NCBI GenBank assembly: GCA_027488715.1
Contig: JAIYBD010000148.1
Span: forward strand, 1-20,718
From: Bacteroidota bacterium
Lineage (GTDB): Bacteria > Bacteroidota > Bacteroidia > UBA7662 > CANHCV01
Reading direction: 5' to 3'
DNA length: 20,718 nucleotides
The notes under the pieces were generated by a model, which did no database searches, was not told the DNA's origin, and saw only the letters and a program-made list of their open reading frames with translations. The position numbers were made by a program, and so were the translations under genes. Positions 6,617 to 13,367 of the stretch are shown here, one piece after another (the first letter of the stretch is position 1; each line of letters opens with the position of its first letter).

Positions 6617-8908
6617 GTGAAAAAATTAGTTTTTTTATTTTTTGCAGCTGCCTTTTGGTGGCTGCTTTTTTTTAGATTCGGAGAATCACCCCGATTTTTT
6701 AGACTTTTCCTATGGTCAGAAACTCCAATGATCATCAAGGTTCAACGTGAACAGTCTCAAAAAATATCAAGTACAATTACCGGGAAAATAGAATTAGACG
6801 ATTACGGAGTACCAAGAATAATTGGTCAAAGTGAAAATGACGCCGCTTACCTGCTGGGATGGTTGCATGGTAAAGAGCGCCGATTTCAAATGGAAATGAT
6901 TCGCAGGACAGTCCAGGGCACCTTGTGTGAAATCGTCGGCAATAAAGCTATGTCCTCCGATATTTTTTGGAGAAGATTTCAATTTTCCAAAAAATGGAGA
7001 AGTTGGTATGCCCAACAACCCCAGGAGGTAAAAAACTATTTTAGAGCTTATGCCCAAGGCATCAATGATCAATGGGCTCACCAAAAACCCAACGAAAAAT
7101 CCATTGAATTCTTTTTGCTTGATTTCGAACCAATGATTTTTCTAGAACAAGATTTATTCTATCTCCTTCGGTACATGGATTATTCTTTGAATTACGATGA
7201 AGGAGAATTGGCATTACAAGAAACCAAAAATCAACTACCTAAAGATGTTTACGATTTCTTCTTTCCCACCTCCCACCCCATCCAACATCCCATTCTTTCC
7301 GACCCTATTTCCATCCATCGCAACATTCCTCGAAAAAATGAGAAGCAGCCCATCGCGTGTGGTTTTTCAAAATCAGCAAGAAATTGGATAGAACCATCGG
7401 GAAAAACAGAATTGGGTTCGAACAATTGGGCGGTTGGGAAATCGAAAATGAACGGTGGTTTATCTGCCCTTTCCAACGATCCCCATTTAAAATTACAGTT
7501 GCCCAACACTTGGTACGAAGTCTTGATAGAAACACCACAAGGGAAAAAAGCCGGTTTCACCCTACCCGGTTCACCGTTCATCATTAGCGGAAACAACGAC
7601 TCCATCGCTTGGGGAATTACCAACGCAACTTGGTCGTTGACCCATTTTTATCCCGTTTCACAAATTTCAACAAATCAAATTTCCCTAAACAACAACATCA
7701 TTCCCACCAAAATAGAAAAAGAAGTTATCGATATTCGCGGGAGTGACCCAATTTTTCTGAACGTTCAATCCTGTGAATTCGGAATCGTTGATACCGTGAA
7801 TGGAAAAAAACAATTAATCCAATGGGTGGGAAATGCCCCCGTGTTGGCCAGCAACGAGGCATTAACTTTTTGGGGATTGGAACATAGCAAGAACATTGGA
7901 GATGCTGAAAAATCGCTTCAACATTACGGACATCCTCCACAGAATTTTGTGATTGCCGATCATTCAGGTCATATCTATCAAGCTACGTGTGGATTCTTAG
8001 GGGCAACTTTCCCAAGTTCCCCAATTTCATGGATTAAATCGCAAAACCTCTTGAACGAAAAAAATCCATCGCGAGGATTCATCTATTCAGCCAACCAAGC
8101 TCAATCGAGTCATTCCAGTATTCATCAATTATCGCACAGTTTTGCCCCTGAAGCTCGTGCCAAAGGAATCGAAACATTTTTGGGGCAAAATCCAGTAACT
8201 CCCCAACGGCTTTTGGCCCTCCAAACACGAACCATCGACGAGGAGTGGAGTGATTACAAATCGAAGTTTTTAGCCCATATTCCAAAGAGTTATGCCACAA
8301 TGAAACATGATTTATCAATGTGGGATGGGAAAATGGTAGAAGCTTCGGTTTCAGCCACCTTTTTTTCCGTTGTGCGTCATTTTTTGCATCGAGAATTAAT
8401 ACAGGCCTGTTTAGGTAAGGTGGCCTATTCACCAAATTCCGATCATTTGAACTATATTTTACTTCAGAAAGAAAGCGTACCTGGAATAAATGGTGACGTA
8501 AATATCTCCAAGATTTGGGAGCATTCCATGATCATGGGAATTGATTCTTTGGTGCGAATTCATGGAAAAAATTGGAGGAATTGGACCTACGGGAAGACGC
8601 ATCAATCGGAAATCCAACACATTACCAAAATTTCAGCCTTGGGGGCCGGCTTATGGGATTTCCATGGTTCTCCCCGCAGCATAAATGTATTACGAATCGG
8701 TAAAGGGATTCACGGCGCATCCATGAGAAACACCGTTATTTTTACCGATTCAGGTTTTATTCGTTACTCCATCAATTTTGGGGGCCAAAGTGGCCATTGT
8801 TTTTCACCGCATTACATCGATCAAATTCAACCTTGGAAGGATGGACTTTATAGAAAACAGATCAGCTCCCATTTTAAATCTAGTATTGTTTATGAATTTC
8901 ATCCTTAA
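6617..8908 (+). CDS. Penicillin acylase family N-terminal nucleophile hydrolase
   Basis: This 763-residue protein of the penicillin/cephalosporin/acyl-homoserine-lactone acylase family should mature by autocatalytic cleavage to alpha and beta chains. The start is GTG, directly after the TAA of the previous gene. It yields a single N-terminal membrane segment (KKLVFLFFAAAFWWLLFF) that could be a signal anchor or signal peptide; the next Met (M38) would remove it. The beta-chain nucleophile is Ser268 in LG-SNNWAVG, cleaved after Gly267. Also seen are LSNDPHL, LPGSPFIISGNNDSIAWGITN, the oxyanion region PPQNFVIAD, and the C-terminal GASMRN and GGQSGHCFSPHYIDQ. The usual aspartates after the TN motif, which bind calcium in E. 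coli penicillin acylase, appear as Ser340 and His343. The substrate is unknown: lactone, lipid amide or beta-lactam side chains are all possible. It overlaps the next gene by 17 nt. Confidence 0.92.
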   Translation: MKKLVFLFFAAAFWWLLFFRFGESPRFFRLFLWSETPMIIKVQREQSQKISSTITGKIELDDYGVPRIIGQSENDAAYLLGWLHGKERRFQMEMIRRTVQGTLCEIVGNKAMSSDIFWRRFQFSKKWRSWYAQQPQEVKNYFRAYAQGINDQWAHQKPNEKSIEFFLLDFEPMIFLEQDLFYLLRYMDYSLNYDEGELALQETKNQLPKDVYDFFFPTSHPIQHPILSDPISIHRNIPRKNEKQPIACGFSKSARNWIEPSGKTELGSNNWAVGKSKMNGGLSALSNDPHLKLQLPNTWYEVLIETPQGKKAGFTLPGSPFIISGNNDSIAWGITNATWSLTHFYPVSQISTNQISLNNNIIPTKIEKEVIDIRGSDPIFLNVQSCEFGIVDTVNGKKQLIQWVGNAPVLASNEALTFWGLEHSKNIGDAEKSLQHYGHPPQNFVIADHSGHIYQATCGFLGATFPSSPISWIKSQNLLNEKNPSRGFIYSANQAQSSHSSIHQLSHSFAPEARAKGIETFLGQNPVTPQRLLALQTRTIDEEWSDYKSKFLAHIPKSYATMKHDLSMWDGKMVEASVSATFFSVVRHFLHRELIQACLGKVAYSPNSDHLNYILLQKESVPGINGDVNISKIWEHSMIMGIDSLVRIHGKNWRNWTYGKTHQSEIQHITKISALGAGLWDFHGSPRSINVLRIGKGIHGASMRNTVIFTDSGFIRYSINFGGQSGHCFSPHYIDQIQPWKDGLYRKQISSHFKSSIVYEFHP

Positions 8909-9254
8909 ACACCGTATTTTTATTTTCTGGGTGATTCAAATTTTGATTTTTGCTTCGGCTTATCATTTCTATCCTTCTTGGATGACCACCTTGATCGCGG
9001 CAATTTTTGCGGGAATTTTGAGATCAAACCCTTGGAGTTGGTGGAAAACTCCCCTAGCCCATGGATTGGGTTTACTCCTTGGCGCAACCCACGACCATCT
9101 TTGGAATGTAGCTGAAGTTGTTTCATCCATCGTTGGATTACCCTTTCCCTCTTTGTATTTAGGAACGGTTATGATCGTAACGACCTTGGTAGTTTCACTT
9201 ACTTCCCACGCCGTTTGGTTATGGATGCCTTATCGAAAGGAGAGCAATTCATGA
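8892..9254 (+). CDS. Small multi-pass membrane protein of unknown function
   Basis: I do not recognise this 120-residue protein. From the ATG at 8892 it has hydrophobic stretches at about residues 8-26, 30-45, 54-62 and 85-107, suggesting three or four membrane segments. Between them is a Trp/His-bearing stretch (RSNPWSWWKTP, then GATHDHLWN), and it ends MPYRKESNS. It begins 17 nt inside the acylase gene and shares a 4-nt ATGA overlap with the following lipoprotein gene. An upstream in-frame Met at 8841 would only lengthen the overlap. The size and topology are typical of conserved Bacteroidota hypotheticals. Being translationally coupled to the lipoprotein just ahead of feoAB makes an envelope or metal-linked role conceivable, but that is inference. 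Confidence 0.8.
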   Translation: MNFILKHRIFIFWVIQILIFASAYHFYPSWMTTLIAAIFAGILRSNPWSWWKTPLAHGLGLLLGATHDHLWNVAEVVSSIVGLPFPSLYLGTVMIVTTLVVSLTSHAVWLWMPYRKESNS

Positions 9255-9391
9255 AAAAACTTTTATTTCTAAGTCTGCTTTTGGGAATTTGGGCTGGATG
9301 TGTAAGCAACCACCCAGGGAAAAAAAGTAAAAAAAAGAACGATTGTGGGTGCCCAACTTTTTCTGGACAACCTCAAAAAAAGCGCCGATAA
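9251..9391 (+). CDS. Tiny Lys/Cys-rich lipoprotein with a CGCP motif
   Basis: This 46-codon gene is short but well supported. The ATG at 9251 overlaps the previous stop as ATGA, and the TAA is at 9389-9391. Residues 1-16 form a compact signal peptide (KKLLFLSLLLGIW), and AGC with Cys17 resembles a lipobox, although Trp rather than Leu sits at -3. The mature peptide is basic (GKKSKKK, then QKKRR at the C-terminus) and carries DCGCP with Cys32 and Cys34. It is followed 46 bp later by feoA. The layout (membrane attachment, Lys-rich linker, paired cysteines) recalls the FeoB-associated Cys-rich membrane proteins, but those are not lipoproteins and usually lie after feoB. A role in metal or thiol chemistry is inference. 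The function is unknown. Confidence 0.75.
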   Translation: MKKLLFLSLLLGIWAGCVSNHPGKKSKKKNDCGCPTFSGQPQKKRR

Positions 9392-9425
9392 TCAAAAATT
9401 ATTTAGAAAGTTTCCAAATAATTCC

Positions 9426-9433
9426 GACTTTTG
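9426..9433 (+). promoter_or_regulatory. Possible -7 promoter box upstream of feoA
   Basis: GACTTTTG differs from TAnnTTTG by one base and ends 4 nt before the feoA ATG. Transcription from it would give a leaderless or nearly leaderless mRNA. No TTG was found 17-23 nt upstream, so the call is weak. No iron-regulator operator was recognised in the 46 bp gap 9392-9437. Confidence 0.3.
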
Positions 9434-9437
9434 CAAG

Positions 9438-9668
9438 ATGAAACTAACCGATTTGAAAATGGGTCAAAAAGCCACGATTGTGAGCATCGACGACGCCATT
9501 TTTTCAAATCGTTTATTAGAGATGGGCTGTTTACCAGGTGAAGAGTTGGAAGTAATTCATTTTGCTCCTTACGGAGATCCCATCGCCATAAAAATCCTAG
9601 GATATTCCCTCGCATTACGCAAATCGGAAGCCGAAACCATTGAGGTCATCCCAAGCATTGTAGCATGA
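9438..9668 (+). CDS. feoA: FeoA ferrous iron transport accessory protein
   Basis: This is a cytosolic SH3-like protein of 76 residues that supports the FeoB transporter. The features are MKLTDLKMGQKATIVSI, the NRLLEMGCLPGEELEV core (family pattern 'RLl.lG..pG..v.v'), GDPIAIKILGYSLALRKSEA, and a beta-strand end EVIPSIVA. The ATG at 9438 was chosen because homology begins there; a longer frame from 9345 would read through the preceding lipoprotein gene. It overlaps feoB by 4 nt (ATGA, 9665-9668), which implies coupled translation in the usual feoAB order. In some Bacteroidota FeoA is fused to FeoB; here it is separate. Confidence 0.93.
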   Translation: MKLTDLKMGQKATIVSIDDAIFSNRLLEMGCLPGEELEVIHFAPYGDPIAIKILGYSLALRKSEAETIEVIPSIVA

Positions 9669-11623
9669 AAAAAATTGCTTTGGTTGGAAATCCCAATTGT
9701 GGGAAAACTTCCATTTTCAATATTCTCACCGGATTGAAGCAAAAGGTGGGAAACTATCCAGGAGTTACGGTAGAAAAGAAAACTGGAACCTTTTCAGCCC
9801 AAGGAGAATCGTACCTTTTGGAGGACCTACCTGGGCTGTATAGTTTGCACCCGTCCTCTCCCGACGAAGAAATTACCACTCGAAGTCTACTCGAGGAAAC
9901 TCCTCATGTGATCATGATTGTTGGCGATGCCACCACCATGAAACGAAATCTTTTACTCATCACCCAAGCCATCGATTTGGGAATTCCATCCATGTTGGTG
10001 CTTACCATGGCTGATGTTGCCGAAAAAGAAGGCATCGTAATCGACACCGACCGAATGGAAGAGCTTCTTGGCATTCCGGTGGTTCTGATGAACGCACGCC
10101 AATCGGATTCCTTATTGTGGTTAAAAAACACCATCAAACAGGCTAAAATTGGGAATATCCGCATTTCATCCTGCGGAAATCAAGAAACCTACCGAGAATT
10201 CTTGCTCAATTCCTTGAATCATCAACACGAAGAAACAAGGAAAGCCAAATCGCTAGAGGTCCTAGATCGATACAAAATCATCGCTGGATTAATCAAGAAA
10301 ATTGAAAAGCATCAAGAAGTTACCCGTCGAATCAAATCTTCCACCTTGGATCGATGGATCCTTCACCCATTTGGGGGATATGTCATTTTCATTCTCATCT
10401 TCTTTTTGCAATTTCAACTGATCTTTTCCATTTCAAGCTATCCGATGGATTGGATTGAAACCGGCTTTTCCATCATTTCAGATAAAATTGGGGATTTTTT
10501 ACCAGCTACATGGTGGAGCGATTTAATTACCCATGGTTTACTGAGCGGAATTGGAGGCGTGGTTGTATTTGTGCCCCAAATTGCCTTGTTGTTTTTCTTT
10601 CTAAGTATTCTTGAGGAAAGTGGTTACATGGCTCGTGTTAGTTTTCTCTTAGATCGTACGCTACGTCGATTTGGGCTAAATGGAAAATCCATTGTACCGC
10701 TTTCGAGTGGAATGGCATGTGCGGTTCCTGCCATCATGAGCACCCGAAATATTGGAAGTTGGAAGGAGCGCATCATCACGATTTTAGTTACTCCGTTGAT
10801 GAGTTGTTCGGCGCGACTTCCTGTTTATACCGTATTAATTGGCTTATTTACCCAAACCGAAGATCAATCTTGGTGGATTTTCGATTACCGAGGCATGATG
10901 CTTACCTTGTTTTATCTTTTGGGAATCGTTGCCTCGTTATTCATGGCTTGGGTTTTTCATTTTTTTATTTCGGACCGATCTATTTCTTTTTTCATTTTGG
11001 AGCTTCCCATTTTTCAGAAACCTCGATGGAAAAATGTATTTCAAAATGTTTTCGACAAATCGATGAGTTTTGTAGGCGGAGCTGGAAAGGTTATTTTATT
11101 GATTTCGTTGATTTTGTGGGTTTTGCAAAGTTTTGGCCCTAGCGACCGATTCAAAGAATTACAAAACCTACAGGCCAAAAATGAAAGCCATGCCCTGCAA
11201 ATTTCCAGAGAAAAATTAGAATTGTCGTATGCAGGGCAACTGGGAAAAGCAATAGAACCGGTCATCCAGCCGCTTGGCTTTGATTGGAAGATTGGCATTA
11301 GCCTCATTACGTCGTTTGCGGCGCGGGAAGTATTTGTAGGAACCATGAGCACCATTTATGCCTTGGAAGAATCGGAAAATTCTGAAAAATCACTCACCGA
11401 ACAGCTTCGGAATGAGGTTAACCCCAAAACAGGAAAACGAGTTTATTCCGAAGCTACGGTTTGGTCGTTGCTTATTTTTTACGCTTTTGCCATGCAGTGC
11501 ATGAGCACCCTAGCCGTTACCAAAAAAGAAACCAATTCTTGGAAATGGCCCCTCATTCAGCTCGGATATTTAACAGCCTTGGCCTATCTTAGTTCCTTAT
11601 TGGTTTACCAATGGCTAGCCTAA
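9665..11623 (+). CDS. feoB: Ferrous iron transporter FeoB
   Basis: This 652-residue Fe(II) importer of the inner membrane has a cytosolic G domain followed by a membrane core. The G1 loop is GNPNCGKTS (residues 8-16), Thr35 lies in GNYPGVTV (G2), and G3 is D54-LPGLYSL. G4 reads T114-MAD-D117 where NxxD is usual. The membrane part holds both gate regions: SGMACAVPAIMSTR with MSCSARLPVYTVL, and AAREVFVGTMSTIYAL with FAMQCMSTLAVTKKE. The protein is slightly short for the family (about 700), mainly in linkers. No FeoC or Cys-rich downstream gene follows. It overlaps feoA by 4 nt and the SprT-like gene by 13 nt, so the three are probably one unit. Confidence 0.96.
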   Translation: MKKIALVGNPNCGKTSIFNILTGLKQKVGNYPGVTVEKKTGTFSAQGESYLLEDLPGLYSLHPSSPDEEITTRSLLEETPHVIMIVGDATTMKRNLLLITQAIDLGIPSMLVLTMADVAEKEGIVIDTDRMEELLGIPVVLMNARQSDSLLWLKNTIKQAKIGNIRISSCGNQETYREFLLNSLNHQHEETRKAKSLEVLDRYKIIAGLIKKIEKHQEVTRRIKSSTLDRWILHPFGGYVIFILIFFLQFQLIFSISSYPMDWIETGFSIISDKIGDFLPATWWSDLITHGLLSGIGGVVVFVPQIALLFFFLSILEESGYMARVSFLLDRTLRRFGLNGKSIVPLSSGMACAVPAIMSTRNIGSWKERIITILVTPLMSCSARLPVYTVLIGLFTQTEDQSWWIFDYRGMMLTLFYLLGIVASLFMAWVFHFFISDRSISFFILELPIFQKPRWKNVFQNVFDKSMSFVGGAGKVILLISLILWVLQSFGPSDRFKELQNLQAKNESHALQISREKLELSYAGQLGKAIEPVIQPLGFDWKIGISLITSFAAREVFVGTMSTIYALEESENSEKSLTEQLRNEVNPKTGKRVYSEATVWSLLIFYAFAMQCMSTLAVTKKETNSWKWPLIQLGYLTALAYLSSLLVYQWLA

Positions 11624-12246
11624 CTATCGAAAAATTGCGTTCGGGATTAACGCCCTATCTTCCTTCAAGAACTTTAGAGCCCCTCGCCAAGTTGATCTAT
11701 GATCATCAAATTTCCATTCGAATTACCAAGAATCGAAGCACAAAATTGGGAGATTATCGACCACCTTACGACGGCAAAGGTCACCAAATCTCCATCAATG
11801 GAACCTTGAATCCCTATCAATTTTTGGTGACCCTTCTTCACGAAATCGCCCATTGTTTTACATTCATCCAATACAAAAACACAGTTGCTCCGCACGGAGA
11901 AGAATGGAAAAACCAATTCAAAAAAATGCTTGAACCGTTTATCAAGCATCACATTTTTCCAAACGATATTGAAGACGCTCTCATCAAGCACATCAAAAAA
12001 ATGAAGGCATCCAGTTGCTCCGACCCCAATTTATTGATGGTATTGAAATCCTATGATGAACGGGACGAGAACCATCCCTTTGTCCATTTGGAATCCCTTC
12101 CTGTGCTCATGCGATTTGAGTTTAAAGAAAAAACCTACGTCAAAGGTCAAAAGCGAAGAACTAGAATCGTTTGTACCGAAGAAATTTCTGGCAAACAATT
12201 TCTTTTCCATCCAATCGCCGAGGTAATCCCTATTTTTGCAAAATGA
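11611..12246 (+). CDS. SprT-like zinc metalloprotein
   Basis: This is a 211-residue protein with a SprT-like fold. The zinc site is visible as H77-E78-I-A-H81 followed by H95 in HGEEW, and the region NGTLNPYQFLVTLLHEIAHC fits the family. The related eukaryotic Spartan proteases act on DNA-protein crosslinks; the role of bacterial SprT proteins is poorly defined. The C-terminal half (KGQKRRTRIVCTEEISGKQFLFHP) lacks the four-Cys zinc ribbon found in many SprT proteins. The start at 11611 overlaps feoB by 13 nt, and the stop overlaps the GT4 start by 4 nt (12243-12246). This is probably a passenger of the operon, since no link to iron import is known to me. Confidence 0.88.
   Translation: MASLTIEKLRSGLTPYLPSRTLEPLAKLIYDHQISIRITKNRSTKLGDYRPPYDGKGHQISINGTLNPYQFLVTLLHEIAHCFTFIQYKNTVAPHGEEWKNQFKKMLEPFIKHHIFPNDIEDALIKHIKKMKASSCSDPNLLMVLKSYDERDENHPFVHLESLPVLMRFEFKEKTYVKGQKRRTRIVCTEEISGKQFLFHPIAEVIPIFAK
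12231..12238 (+). promoter_or_regulatory. Possible -7 promoter box at the GT4 gene start
   Basis: TATTTTTG matches TAnnTTTG exactly and ends 4 nt before the ATG at 12243, inside the last codons of the SprT-like gene. The stretch TTTTGCAAAATGAAA (12234-12248) differs by one base from the feoA start region (9429-9443). No -33 TTG was seen, and the bases also encode PIFAK, so chance is possible. Confidence 0.35.
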
Positions 12247-13367
12247 AAATTCTAATCCTGACATCTGAATTTCCACCCAATGTTGGAGGAATTGGGAATC
12301 ATGGATACAACGTTGCTTTGAATTTTTCAAAAAACGGACATGAGGTGTTGGTCATAGCGGATTCTTTGACTCAAAATCGGGAGAATCTCAGGATTTTTCA
12401 AGAAAAACAACCCTTTCTCATCGAGTGGATTCCCCGAAATCCAGTCGTCATACTCACCTACCTCCACCGCATTTTCAAAGCCATTCAACATCATAAGAAG
12501 TACGATGCCGTTTTATGCAGCGGAAAATTTTCGCTTTGGACAGGTGCCATCCTTCGACTTTTGAGTGGTAGGAAATCCATATTTGCCGTTGTTCACGGTA
12601 GCGAATTGGACCTGAAAAATCGGTGGCTGAAAAAGCTAACGACGTGGAGTTTATCGAAAATGGCGGAAATTATTTCCGTTTCACGTTACACAGCACAGTT
12701 TATTCCTAAGGAAATTCAAAGTCGAAAATTGATCACCATTGTCCCCAATGGAATTACATCGGAGGAATTTCAGGTTGAATTGAATCGCAAACAAGTTAAA
12801 TTGCCTGGAAATCCATCCCTTATCACCCTAGGAAATGTGAGTCAGCGTAAGGGCCAAATGAATATCATTAACGCACTACCCGTACTATTAAAGAAGTTTC
12901 CATCCATTCATTACCACATCGTAGGAAAACCGTCGGAGCGAAGTAGTATGGAGAAAAAAGCGCTTGAACTAGGAGTTTCTTCATTTATCACCTTTCACGG
13001 CATGGTTTCTCGGGAAGAACTCATGGAAAAACTTCACGGAAGCGATATTAAAGCCATGTTAAGTGATCATACGCCAAGTGGTAGTTTTGAAGGATTTGGT
13101 ATTGCCGTTTTGGAAGCCAATATTTTTGGAGTTCCAGCCATTGGAAGTAGCAATTCCGGCATAGCCGATGCGATTGATGAAGGGAAAACTGGATTTTTGA
13201 TTGACCAAAAAAACAGTTCTGAATTATTGATAGCCATTGAAAAAATCATGGCCAACCATGCTGAATTTTCAAATTCGGCTCGAGCGTGGGCCGAGAAACA
13301 CGATTGGTCGCTTCTTATTCAGGAATACGAAGCCATTGCTTTGAGAACCGCGTCTACCGATAAATGA
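12243..13367 (+). CDS. GT4 family glycosyltransferase
   Basis: This is a 374-residue glycosyltransferase of the GT-B fold. The N-terminus (ILILTSEFPPNVGGIGNH) has the Gly-rich loop typical of GT4. The second domain holds TLGNVSQRKGQMNIINALP, a VGKPSERS stretch, and the E-x7-E nucleotide-sugar motif at E283 and E291 (EGFGIAVLEA). It ends with a typical helical tail (DWSLLIQEYEAIA). It has no signal peptide, so it acts at the cytosolic membrane face. Substrates cannot be deduced; lipopolysaccharide or capsule assembly is likely, given rfaE2 and the GT9 gene nearby. The ATG at 12243 shares 4 nt with the SprT-like stop. The last 49 bp overlap the opposite-strand GT9 gene. Confidence 0.92.
   Translation: MKILILTSEFPPNVGGIGNHGYNVALNFSKNGHEVLVIADSLTQNRENLRIFQEKQPFLIEWIPRNPVVILTYLHRIFKAIQHHKKYDAVLCSGKFSLWTGAILRLLSGRKSIFAVVHGSELDLKNRWLKKLTTWSLSKMAEIISVSRYTAQFIPKEIQSRKLITIVPNGITSEEFQVELNRKQVKLPGNPSLITLGNVSQRKGQMNIINALPVLLKKFPSIHYHIVGKPSERSSMEKKALELGVSSFITFHGMVSREELMEKLHGSDIKAMLSDHTPSGSFEGFGIAVLEANIFGVPAIGSSNSGIADAIDEGKTGFLIDQKNSSELLIAIEKIMANHAEFSNSARAWAEKHDWSLLIQEYEAIALRTASTDK
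13319..13367. other. Convergent coding overlap of GT4 and GT9 genes
   Basis: The last 49 bp of the rightward GT4 gene and the leftward GT9 gene are shared. The GT4 tail here encodes QEYEAIALRTASTDK, while the GT9 strand encodes the terminal AVLKAMASYS region. Both reading frames look like natural family C-termini, so neither end appears to be read-through. Confidence 0.85.

Noticed and set aside
7249..7623. Antisense open frame of 124 codons within the acylase gene
   Set aside because: It mirrors a well-supported acylase region including the Ser268 nucleophile, has no recognisable motif, and has no ribosome binding site or promoter.
8079..8435. Antisense open frame of 118 codons inside the acylase gene
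   Set aside because: Low-complexity product without a family resemblance; the sense strand has conserved acylase sequence on both sides.
6617..9254. Acylase plus small membrane protein as a quorum-quenching or antibiotic-resistance island
   Set aside because: The family name alone does not give the substrate, there are no mobility genes or composition shifts, and the neighbours are housekeeping genes.
10717..11142. Open frame of 141 codons in another frame inside feoB
   Set aside because: It lies over the FeoB membrane gate region, which is clearly the coding frame; its Phe- and His-rich product is what a shifted membrane-protein sequence gives.
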